DNA from: Hermetia illucens
Lineage: Eukaryota; Arthropoda; Insecta; Diptera; Stratiomyidae
Direction of reading: 5' to 3'
Assembly (NCBI RefSeq): GCF_905115235.1
Contig: NC_051850.1
Span: forward strand, 10,511,841 to 10,575,840
Length of the DNA: 64,000 nucleotides
In this document: positions 1-10,100 of the stretch, one piece after another
Layout: the number at the start of each line of letters is the position of its first letter
How positions within the stretch are numbered: the stretch's first letter is position 1
Program-made: the position numbers and the translations under genes
The notes under the pieces: generated by a model
Seen by the model: only the letters and a program-made list of their open reading frames with translations
What the model was told of the DNA's origin: nothing
Databases searched by the model: none

Positions 1-345
1 GAAGTTCCCACTAGGGAGCCAACCGCAAACAACCGAGCTGTACTCACATACAACAGGAATTCTCCCGAAGTATGTGAATCCAAGTGCTATCTCGGTTCCC
101 ATTGTACCAGTATACCCCTGGTAAGATTTCGTGACCAATCGCCATTTCAGATGAGTCCCCGTGCAGACTCGGGTCTGATCGCTCTGATTAGGCCTTTAGA
201 GCATTCGTCTACTGCATCACGGCCGGCAAGCCAAAATGAATACAGCGTCTCCCGGTGCCACCACTATGGAGGTTCTCCTCGGCCACTTGGTTTTGGTTCA
301 GCCGATAGGGTTGCCACCCCGTCTTCCTCACCGCCACCTCTGAGC
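1..345 (+). repeat. Dispersed repeat family P, copy 1
   Basis: This segment matches two other places in the window: 45,480-45,800 in the same orientation and 36,240-36,660 in reverse. Shared landmarks are a block around 148-175 reading as 'cagatgagtccccgtgcaga' and a 'cggttcccatggtacca'-like block upstream of it. No protein domain is visible in it. It is probably the untranslated end of a LINE, but that is inference. It stops where the mariner remnant begins near 350. Confidence 0.55.
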
Positions 346-349
346 ACCT

Positions 350-620
350 GTTCTAGGGAACAAAAAAAAAGTCACAGGGTAACATATTGGGCGAATAAGG
401 CGGCTGATGCAATACGGCGATCCCTTTAGAGGCTAAATATTGGGACACGCTGAGGGTGGTGTGGCACGGCGCGTTTTCGTACTGAAAGATCCAGTTACGA
501 GGGATGTCTGGGCGAACCCTGCTGATTCGTTGTCGCAATCTTTCGAGTACTTGGCGATAGTAGACTTTATTTTCGGTTTGCTGCGGTGCACGGTGCGGCC
601 GATCAATGGGGCCTTGGGAC
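350..620 (-). mobile_element. mariner transposase remnant (C-terminal catalytic part)
   Basis: On the minus strand the translation shows the classic mariner (IS630/Tc1 superfamily, D,D34D) C-terminal block: YRQVLERLRQ, then ENAPCHTTLS, then PPYSPNMLPCDFFF. The second catalytic Asp of the usual D-N-A-P-x-H motif reads Glu here, while the third Asp in PCDFFF is kept. There is no N-terminal helix-turn-helix, and no terminal inverted repeat could be placed. It is a dead fragment inserted at the end of repeat family P. Confidence 0.8.
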
Positions 621-716
621 AAAAATCGAAGTTGGTTGCTGAACACTAATATTTTGTTTATCCATAAATATATAAAATAGTAAACCCCCAAACATTAAAA
701 AACCAAAAAATGACGG

Positions 717-788
717 ACGGTTTCATCCAGGCCAGAGGCAACTCATCAGACGCTGCCTCACCTCTGCCTTGGGAGCAGCGTGACCAAA
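717..788 (-). ncRNA. Type III hammerhead ribozyme, copy 1
   Basis: Read on the minus strand: GGUC with predicted cleavage after C (between 782 and 781), stem I ACGCUGC pairing with GCAGCGU, then CUGAUGA, a stem II region, then GAAA and ACC pairing back with GGU. All strictly conserved core bases are present; the closing pair of stem II would be G-U. Stem III is only three clear pairs, and stem II is weak. Cleavage activity is therefore plausible but not assured. Confidence 0.6.
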
Positions 789-1062
789 AGTGCCAACAGG
801 TGGAAAAACGCTTCCTTATATCATCGCAAAAACACGACAAGGTTGCAAATTATATTGGAATAAAAAACACCAGTTCTTTTAGTCTAAGCTAGACTAAAGC
901 TGGGTAATTGTTTAGGATATGTGGGATCCTAAGTGCACATCCACATGATGGTGGACCGGACCAAATGAGGAGCAATTTACTCCCACGTTTTATAGTCCAT
1001 GGATCCCTAGTTTGGGGCATAGTACCCAAGCATTCAAAATTAAAAAACCAAAAAATAACTGA

Positions 1063-1128
1063 CGGTTTCGTCCAGGGCAGAGGCAACTCATCAAACGCTG
1101 CCTCACCTCTGCCCTGGGAGCAGCGTGA
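1063..1128 (-). ncRNA. Type III hammerhead ribozyme, copy 2 (damaged core)
   Basis: Same architecture as the copy 350 bp to the left. Stem I (ACGCUGC/GCAGCGU) and the GGACGAAAC block are kept. The first core base is U instead of C (UUGAUGA), and the cleavage triplet reads CUC rather than GUC. Both changes are expected to stop self-cleavage. It is listed because it defines the monomer length. Confidence 0.55.
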
Positions 1129-1164
1129 GCAAAACATTATTATTTTAGGCTTAATTTATAATTA

Positions 1165-1520
1165 CGATCACAAAAAAATCGTCATCATACTCATAATCAC
1201 TATAAGTTTTATTGGCCGGCAAAAAATGTTGATGATGGGCGAGGATTTGTCCAGAGGTCTTTTTAATTTAAGAGGCACTAAGGCAACCACAAACAAAAAC
1301 TCGTTCTTTGTGGAGGAATTGACGAATTTTTGTTCGTGGGTGCTATGATCTGAGCTTCCGTCAAACCCGCACTTACAAATAAGATTTAAATTGGGAGTGA
1401 ACTCGGGAATGTCAACCATTTTAAGAATACTAATTTTTGTAAAGTTTAGTAAATCCTGCAAGGATACTTCGGCAGTTATTTCAGTCCCATTTATGGGAGG
1501 TAGAAACGGACTTTTCATTT
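1165..1520 (-). mobile_element. Transib/RAG1-like transposase fragment
   Basis: The minus-strand frame (1,168-1,518) has CKCGFDGSSDHSTHEQKF followed by FVVALVPLKL and CRPIKL. This order, a 'C-D-G-S-S' box with a Tyr/His-Glu-Gln-Lys stretch, then a 'LVPL' strand, then 'CRPI', is what I know from Transib-type transposases near the first catalytic Asp, the part related to the RAG1 core. Only about 115 residues remain, so the second Asp and the Glu of the DDE triad are absent. It begins directly next to the retrozyme-like dimer. Assignment is from motif memory, not from a search. Confidence 0.5.
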
Positions 1521-1539
1521 GGCTTAAGTCCTTTACTGA

Positions 1540-2205
1540 AGGAAAGCAGTTTTAACGAATTGAGTTTAAAAATGAACAAAGGTTTTTTGGAGTTGATACA
1601 AGCGGATGGATGACGCCGCCGCTGCTTTCCGCAGCTTTTCTAGAACTCGCCACGAGAGTGAAGAGCCAGCGGTGAGGGAGTCCCGTTGTTTGGAGACAGA
1701 GGGACCGCATCTTTCTTCTGCTCCAACCGCCGGCGTGACCATACGCACTCTCGCGTAGTAAAGTTTATATGAAGTGATTTTGCGAACGAGTCGCCTCTGC
1801 TTTATGAATCAAGAATTTTCAGTTTTTACTTTTGAGATGTTAAAAAAATATTTTAAGTAACAACGAATAAACAAACTGTATTTTGCTCTTCTTGATAATT
1901 TTTGTTATCTTTATAAATAAATATATATAGAAAGAAAGTGCACACTGAAAAGCCCACTGAAACCAGCTTTTCAAAAGGAAACACTTCAAGCAATTCTGAG
2001 CCTATTAAATTCGGCGTTTTTTACTTTTTAAAGGAATTTCATACATTTTATTTCCATGCAAAGAAAAATAAGAATCACTGCTCCATAAGTATTGTACCGG
2101 TCCAGGGAAACTCTGTGGAACTCAAAGTCCCAATTTACTTATTCATGCCGTTATCGGTCTATAGCAAAGGTAGAGAATTTACCTAGAAAAGAGTATTTAC
2201 TCTGA
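1540..2205. other. No gene seen; possible LTR-like noncoding DNA
   Basis: No exon-like frame is visible. The stretch has an AT-rich part with AATAAA-like signals (about 1,860-1,925) and ends just before a primer-binding-site-like sequence at 2,208. It could be an old LTR, but I could not define its ends. Confidence 0.3.
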
Positions 2206-2207
2206 AG

Positions 2208-2670
2208 TGGTGACCCCAACAAAAGAACACCTGCAATTCTCCCAAAACGAAGAAAAGCTGCGCCCACAGCCCAAGCTGCCGGTCAAATAAATCAACTGTC
2301 GAATTGCGTAACTAACAAGTCATTTAACGGGAAGAAAATGGCAGGCAGAGCCACGCAGTAGGGACAGGAGTAGCCGTGGCCCAAGGATCTCAAGTGCAAG
2401 CCTCCGCCCCGATGGATCGAATCAACCGCGACTGCCGACCGCATTCACGCCAGCCCGAATCGGGACTCAACCGATCGCAGGAGCTGTCCGACCGACTCCA
2501 CCCAACTCCGACAGCGGCAGGGGTCGCCTCTTTGTGCCCGTCGCAACGGTCCGGCCGAAAAGCAGCAGCAGCAGCATGAGCAAAACACAGCTGACTTCGA
2601 CGATGTCGCCGCGTTATTTAGCAATAACTATAATAATCAAAAATCCGTGTCAATTTGTTATTGAATTCGA
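2208..2670 (+). mobile_element. Possible 5' end of a Ty3/Gypsy element (fossil)
   Basis: At 2,208 the sequence TGGTGACCCCAAC resembles a tRNA-Trp-type primer binding site as used by Kabuki/CsRn1-like Ty3/Gypsy elements. It is followed by a Gln/Ser/Pro-rich reading stretch (about 2,340-2,620) that could be the start of gag. No pol is attached. It looks broken and old. The family call rests on one short motif. Confidence 0.3.
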
Positions 2671-2679
2671 AGTTATTGG

Positions 2680-3125
2680 TGTAAGAATAACAATTAAACC
2701 GCTGCAAGAGACAGCGTCGACGAGTTTGTGGAATTTTTCATCGCGGGATTTCTACTCTTTTGTCGAGCTATTGTTCTTTTCGGTCTGCGCATCAAGTGTC
2801 CGCTTCGGGATGCGTCGTTGGTTTCTCTTTTTCGCTCGTGCGGACATTTGTTGGTGCGATCTGCCGTAGGCAGTGCAGGGCCTTGTTAGAATCTGGTAGA
2901 GCAGCGACTTCGACAACACTCGCGTCGTTAACTTAGCTTTAGTTATGTCGTTTGACAATCAAGACGCGGCATTTCTTCAGGACACCTAGAAGAGACTAAG
3001 TCTTGAACACGACGTCTTTTAGTTCCTAATGATGCTTCAGAAAATGGTACCTCCGGCCTACCTCGACTACAGGTTGGTTGGGGTTCGCGGAGCCTGAGGC
3101 TTAAAACTTCTTTCGAAACATAAAC
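2680..3125. other. No gene seen
   Basis: Thymine-rich, mixed-composition DNA without a supported exon. It may belong to the preceding retroelement or be intergenic or intronic. Confidence 0.3.
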
Positions 3126-3129
3126 ATAT

Positions 3130-3960
3130 TTATCAAGTCACTCAGAATGACGTTGGTTGAGACATTTTTTGCACTGGAAGCAATCTTTCCATTTTTTACC
3201 TAAGACTAGGCGATAATTGTTGGAAATTTTAGCGATTTCTTCTTTTAATGCAACAGGACACTCGTCTGAATTTTTTTGTCCACTGACGGCCGCACAATGC
3301 GGTGGAACAAATTCTTTGTGTACGGCTATCAAAAAAGGTATTAATCATCGTCTCCACCTTCGGCTTGCAAATACGAGCTTTTTTTCGGCGGGAGGCGTGC
3401 GGAGACAATCATTGTGAGCTTTGGCGTTTGGTTTCCGGGTCGTATTGGAAAAACCAGCTCTCATTGCCTGTAATAACTCGATCAAGCAACGTGGGATCGT
3501 TTTCCACTTGTTCCAAACAGTCTTCTGCGACGGTCATTCGATGCTGCTTTTGCTCCTCAGAAAGGTTCTTTGAAATAATCTTCGAGCACAACTTTTTCAT
3601 CTCAAAATCGCCTGTTAAAATTTATCTGACTGTTTCACGGTTCATACCCAGTTCGGAGGCCAACGTTAGAACTGCTAAACGCCGATCTTCACGGATTAGG
3701 GCGCGCACACGCTGCGCATTCGCGTCAGTCCGCAGCTCGACTGGTCTCCCAGTCCGCGTCTCGTCTTCCACGCTTTCACGCCCCTCCTTAAACTCTTTAT
3801 GCCATCGAAACATCTGAGCATGACTAACACCACTACAACCATGCACTTTTACAATTTTAGCGTACGTTTTCGAAGCTGTTTCGCCTAATCTGGCGCAAAA
3901 TTTTATCGCGACGCGTTGCTCTAGATTTCGTTTCTCCATTTTCGTGACGAGCACACAACA
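3130..3960 (-). mobile_element. mariner transposon remnant with N-terminal HTH
   Basis: Minus strand. The first frame (3,954-3,622) gives the mariner N-terminal paired helix-turn-helix part: FCARLGETASKTYAKI, SHAQMFRWHKEFKEGRE, then the linker DETRTGRPVE. A second frame (3,600-3,409) carries LSEEQKQHRM and ITGNESWFFQYDPETKRQS. The first catalytic Asp of the usual TGDE box reads Asn. A third piece (3,332-3,138) has HKEFVPP and then a short C-terminal-like stretch, so the DNAP and PCDF boxes have been lost by internal deletion. About 830 bp remain of the usual ~1.3 kb. It lies just upstream of a host exon and is not functional. Confidence 0.85.
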
Positions 3961-4197
3961 GGGGAACTAAACAAGCTAGAGCGATGGTAAATATAACAAT
4001 GGAGAGGGAAAGGGGAAGGGAATAATGAAGGTTGCACGTTTACCACAAGCGGGGCAATAAAATGAGTCTCATTACTTAATGGTTTAACCACGTATCTTCA
4101 TAAATTTTCATGCATTCAATATTATTTCAAATTCATTTAATTCGACTGAAGCCTATACATATCCTACTAACACCCCATTTTTTCTTCATCCTTCCAG

Positions 4198-7100
4198 GAA
4201 GAAAACGATAGTCTACGATGTCAATTAGAGGCATATCGAAATGAAATGAATCTCGTTAAATCAGACTTAAAATCCGACTCGGACTTTCGTGAACAGCAAA
4301 TTAAAGTTTTACAAGAAACTATACGAAATCTTCAAACACAATTGATTGAAAATAAAGTGAAAGAAAAAGAATTCTCAAATAAAATATGTGATCTCGAACA
4401 AAAGCTGAAGCAGGCGAATGTCAAGGAGCTTCTATTAAAAACGAAAATTGTCGAAGCAAGTACTCGAAATCAGTCGGCAAAATGTACTGAAATTGAAGAC
4501 ACTACTTCAGCGGATAAAATGCAAAGTGATAATAATGGAAGTCATCGTGATGATGATAACATCTCGAATGTGACAAAAAGTTCAATGGAATCTGGGAATC
4601 AGAATAATGCAGGTTGTAATACGCAGGTAAGTCGTATAATAATTTTATTTGTTATCAAGGTTGTTTTCTTCGTAACCAATAGTGCTGAAATTTAAGACAG
4701 CTTTATAGAAGTATTCTAGCGTCTTCTAAATCTAGAAGTTGTTTCCCTTATATGGATTTTTTCCAAATGATATTAACCTGTCATCCTTAAATCGGATGAA
4801 AAGTCCGAGAAAAATTGTACAAATGCATTCCGTGATGAATTGAGATTTTTAAGTTTTTTATTAAGATCAGTTCGCTGTCTTTTTAGAATGCACGTAGGAT
4901 GCATGAAATTCACAACAAATGGCAAAGTTTCATCCTCTATAACTTTGTTAATAATAGTTGGATTTTCTTCAAACTTGACCAAATTGTGCCTTATGTAGTC
5001 CTTTATACAAATGCATTTTGTAGTTCTAGCATGAAATTCGTAGAGATGCACCACTGTGATTTTTTTCAGATTTTTCGGTTGGATAGGTTCTGAGAACGAG
5101 ACCTGTTACACTTTTTGGGGGTCATATTTTGAGCGCTCACTCTTCTATGTTTCACCCGATATCAAATATGGAACTAGTTTCGAAAAATACTAATTGAGCC
5201 CTTTCCATTTGATACCCCACATGATTACATTCTGTGAAAAAAAATTGCATCCTCCATTCACATGTATGAAGAGCCCCCCTTAAACTTAAGACAAAATGGC
5301 GCCACTTGCCGTATGTAAAGGCCCTTACTAATTTTCGTGATAATCGATCTAGCCGCTTCCGAATAAATCGGGTGTGACAGACAGACATCGACTCGATTCT
5401 AATAAAATTTTGTTTCGCACAAAACCAGCGGCTTAAGATCTGGACTGCGTGGCTGCGAAAGAAAGTGTTGAATGCGAAAATCAACCGATCCGGAGACTTC
5501 TCCCTCAGAAAGTTTAAAATTTCGGCAGCCATATGTATACTCACTCCGCAAAGAGGGAATGACGTTGACGTTCAAACCCTTCAGTTAGTAAGGTTCGATG
5601 ATAAAATTTGTCGAGACTGTACACCATACAGTGACTCAATAGGAATATAAAAATGTTGCATGAGCACCTATTCCACCCAACGAATAAGCTGTAGCTTCAG
5701 AGCAAAAACGCTACACACAGGAGATTCACAAGAACCGCAAGGGCCATTTAGCTACCTTGTACCTACCCCGCGAATACGCAATAACATTCCGTCTCCCCTA
5801 GAAACTTGATTTGCTCTGAAATAATAAAAACTTGTTGTTTCTTTTTCGTTGGTGTGAATGTTTATTCTTGCAAATACCGATATTTCGGGAACCACTTGTT
5901 CCCTTCATCAGTGCTAACAAGCTTGATTTTCTCCTCCCGTGTGTAGTGGGTTGTTGAGCCTCTAAACCAAGAAGGTGTAGAGGTTCATCAACCTTTTCCA
6001 ACATTGTTCCCTTCATCACTGCTAACAAGCTTGATTTGCTCCTCCCGTGTGTAGTGGGTTGTTGAGCCTCTAAACCAAGAAGGTGTAGAGGTTCATCAAC
6101 CTTTTCCAACATTGTTCCCTTCATCACTGCTAACAAGCTTGATTTGCTCCTCCCGTGTGTAGTGGGTTGTTGAGCCTCTAAACCAAGAAGGTGTAGAGGT
6201 TCATCAACCTTTTCCAACATGATATGGTATACGTTGGTAAGCAACTCCCCAACGTCTGTTGACCATTACGCTAGTGGGGTGGTGTCTACACTGGACCCGC
6301 GGCCTTTTCGCGATGGTTTTTTTCCGTGAAAACCTTTAATGAGTGCAGCACATCGAGGTAACCGCATTTCTTCTAGTTGGGGAATTAATAAATAGCTGAA
6401 GATCCTCGCGTAAAATAGGACTGATCCTGAGCATAGACACGCTCATTTCGGTATCTGGTGATGTAGAGGATTACGATGAATGCGTTCATGGACAGCGTAA
6501 TAGTACCAAATTATATCTTTTCGACGGCAAATGATCACATCCGGCTAAATTCTACAGCCCAATTATGTGATTGGTATAATTCATACCATGTCACCCACAG
6601 CTACGTCTACGGGAAGACATCCTAGAATTTTTCAACCTTCACTGTTCATCGACTATTTTTTATGTCGTGCAGCTCTAATACGTCTTATCTGCCGATCTTG
6701 CTGGTTTAATGCTTATCACAGTCTACATATAACAAAGGTGTTAGAATTGACTTGTGATCTTTTTACTGTCCTTCAACTAGTCAACTAGTCAACATATCAT
6801 ACAGAGGAATTTGATATGATAAAATTACTTGTTTGAGTGTGTGTCAGGTGAAAATATCTCGATGAATGCTAGCAGTTTTCGAGTTAAAGTGGAAATGTAA
6901 TGTGGGCGGGTTACCTTCAATTTAATATTCTTGTTGAAATGTTTACATTTCCATATTTCATACACAATGAGGACAGCAGGTTTCCTACACTTAATACGTT
7001 GAATGACTCGAGATCAGTGCTAGTGGGCAGAGATGACGTTATTTATTTACACAAAAAAATCAACATTTCAATAGCCATATCTCTTTAGCGTCAAAGTTGC

Positions 7101-10100
7101 CTAGAATTAATTTCATGCTATTAGAGGGCCGGGAATCAAACAATTGCAGATTCGCTTCTTATTAGGTCATTTTTAGAAAATTATGACTAACAGTTTCTTC
7201 CAAAACATAGGTAACTCATCAGATGCTGTCTCGCCTCTACCCTAGGAGCAGTGTGACGAAAAATTGTTTCTGTGAAGCAGAAGTTATTTTGTTTTAGGGG
7301 CAAATGAGGCATGAGTCCGGTCCAATATTAAGTGGTATCCACAATCAATTCAGAAACTGTCTTTCACACCCCTGCCCCGGACGAAACCGTCACGCCTTAT
7401 TTTTGAAAAAAAAAATTGGTTTTTGTAGACCAAGAAATTGGAAGACGATTTCTTGCCAATCGATCGGGCTCGTCATCAAGTGGATGGTAACTCAGAAGTC
7501 CCAATCCTCAAACAAAACAAAACAAGTACGTGAAACGCAAATATTCTTTCAAAGATTGGTCTGAAAACTGCAATGTGAGTGAAGAATTTTTCGCGGAAGG
7601 CAGAAGCCCGCCCTATTCTTGCATTCCACAGGTTCGTCCGTTTTAAAGGTTTTGTGTCGTACTCGTGTCTGCAGGCGTGTTGTATGCTTACGACATTCTG
7701 ATTGTCACTGTTTCTCTTCAACCCGGCAATTCTCCTTTTGAACTCGGGGTCACCTTTTTGGGGATTACCAGGTGAAGTTGCATGAAATCCGTGTTTATAT
7801 ATTTGATTTTTTTTAAATCCAATATCGATGCTGCTTCGTATTACGGTGCTCACAAAGTGAGAGCTGTGAGTAACTGTCTCCTCTACCGAATGACTGCTCT
7901 ACTTAACCCTGTAGCAATTAGCTCACTTTTAAGGAGTAGATCACCGCGGTAAAAGAGAAAGGTAATAAAAAGTTCTAATTTATTTATTTATTTATTTATT
8001 TATTTAATGAGGACAATACACAGAAAGCAAATTTCTTATTACATATTGTCCTCAGAGGGAGGAGCAAGTAAATGACATATTTTGCGCTTAAAGCTAGAGA
8101 GGGACATAGAGTCAAATGAACCAAGCTGTAGGGCATTGTACGACCGGCAAAACCTCGGGATTGGAGAGTGAAAGTAAATCTCGAGCTCGGCGAAGGGCAC
8201 ATCAAAAATGTCCGTATTACGTGTGTCATGAGACGAGGCGATACGGAGAGTAATATCCGAGTTGGCGGAGCAGTCCATCAGACCATTGCAGAGTTTGAAA
8301 AGAGTACACATATCAAGGAAAATACGGCGTTGCTGTAGGGAGGGGAGATTGAGGGTGCGGAGTCGTGACGGATAATCAACCCGTGGAAGGTTCTTTTTGT
8401 AAAAGAGGGTTCGGGTGAATTTGCGTTGTACAGCTTCAAGAGCGCGCCCGTCACGGATGCGGTAGGGGGACCAGACTACAGAGCAGTATTCAAGGATGTT
8501 TTTGACAAGGGAATTGAAGAGTGTTAAGGAGGGCTGGATTGAGGTAAAGTCGGACGAGGAACGTAGGATAAAACCAGACATTTTGGAAGCTCTATTGATG
8601 ATGTCAACGAAGTGGGAATTGAAACGAAGTTTATCGTCGAATATTACACCCACGACGGCTTTACGGTTTCTTACCAAGGGCAGAGGCAAATCGTCAGACG
8701 CTGCCTCACCTCTGCCCTGGGAGCAGCGTGACCGTAGCCAGACAAGTGTCTAGAAGTAGTTAAATCGGCCACAGTGTAGAACAAAACCTTATTAAAATTG
8801 GTTTACCGTCTGTCTACCTGCCTGTCTGTCACACCTTTTATCTCAGAAACGGTTACTCCTATTGATATGAAATTTGGCAGAGAGGTGGAACCAGTGAATT
8901 CTACTGCATGCAGTGAGCAATATAGTTCCACGTTGACATTTTTTTTCATCGAGTATAGTACATCGGGTATCAAATGAAAGGTCTCGATTAGTACTTTCTG
9001 AAACCAATATTGTTTTTGACAAAGGAGAGGAGCGTCGGGGTCAGAAAAGAATCAGGTACTTCGAAGACTCACTTTTCAGAAACTAGTCGATCCAAATATC
9101 TGAAAAGAAATATGGTGGCGAATGCACATGGTTTCTAAGCTGCAAAATACTCTCTATACGGATACCTGTTCATATAAGGTTAATAATAGAATATTACCAC
9201 ACTTGCTATAAGCATATTTTCCAGAAATTGATTGGGAACCTTCCTTAACTTTACCCTAGAATCATCAAGATATACGAGCACGAGAAATCGCGCTATAACT
9301 AACAGAGTAGTAATAGGTCAAAGTTGTTACTTTTGCGCAAATTTCTTGCATTCTAAGACTTTATGTCAGTATCATACTAAAGTGAATCGTTTGACAAACT
9401 AATTGTATAAACATTGCGAGCTAGGTACCAATCCACACTCAAATATGGTTATATAAAAAATACGTAAAACCTTTCATACCTAAAGCGCTTAGTTTTCGGT
9501 TTTCCGACTTGCTGAACACAGTGTGGGATCGATGGTCAACTACCTCGCTACCTCTCCTGGATCGCAAAAGAGCGCCAGTTGCATTGAAAGCACCATCCAC
9601 GTACCAGCACGCTAGTCCCATCATTAGTTCAACTCTGGATAGGTCAATTGCATCCCAATCAGGTTCAGGCGTAACTGACAGGCCGAACTGAACGTGGATA
9701 GTAGTTTTAAGGGATCAACTTCATGCTTTTCGGTCTTATAAAAGAGTGCTCTGAGGGTACCTGTTCTCAAAAGCGAGCATATGTTACGGACCCCTAAAGG
9801 GTATTCCGTTTTCTTATCCGATCCGTTCCGAGAGTCTTCAATTCCATGACAAAGTAATTTGCTGTTGCTCGTTACCTAGACTGGATAACCAGCTGGAGCG
9901 TAGAATCATTCACCTTCCCTTGTTTGTTATTGCAAGTGTTGTCCTATATGGAGGTGGTAATAGGACTTAGCAGTAGAGTACCGTGCTGATTTTAGCAAAC
10001 AATCCTGAGTTACATACTACGCTATAAGTCTTAACAGTGTGTTCTGGGAACGAAATTTGCTTGGCGTGTGCTATAGTTTTGCAAAAGAACTATTGAAAAG

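Larger units (their letters stand above)
680..1137 (-). mobile_element. Retrozyme-like tandem dimer with hammerhead motifs
   Basis: Two similar blocks lie in the same orientation with about 350 bp between them. Each starts (plus strand) with an A-rich stretch 'attaaaaaaccaaaaaat' (about 694-711 and 1,039-1,056) followed at once by the reverse complement of a type III hammerhead ribozyme (717-788 and 1,063-1,128). One whole monomer of ~350 bp therefore lies between the two ribozymes. Animal retrozymes are known as short noncoding retroelements present as tandem monomers of a few hundred bases, each with a hammerhead. The region has no convincing coding frame. Assignment to retrozymes is inference from motif, size and tandem layout. 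Confidence 0.55.
5790..6240 (-). mobile_element. Penelope-type end with ribozyme and 108-bp tandem repeat
   Basis: The sequence around 5,866-5,918 resembles the end of the Penelope element at 50,330-50,400 (shared 'atttcggga...ccttcatcag'). Beside it lie three 108-bp tandem units (5,898-6,221). Penelope-like elements are known to carry hammerhead motifs in their terminal repeats. No reverse transcriptase is attached here, so this is a solo or strongly truncated end. Confidence 0.55.

Noticed and set aside
5798-6244. A 148-codon minus-strand frame with a 36-residue repeat
   Set aside because: The frame exists only because the tandem unit is 108 bp; it lies in a Penelope end and contains ribozyme sequence.
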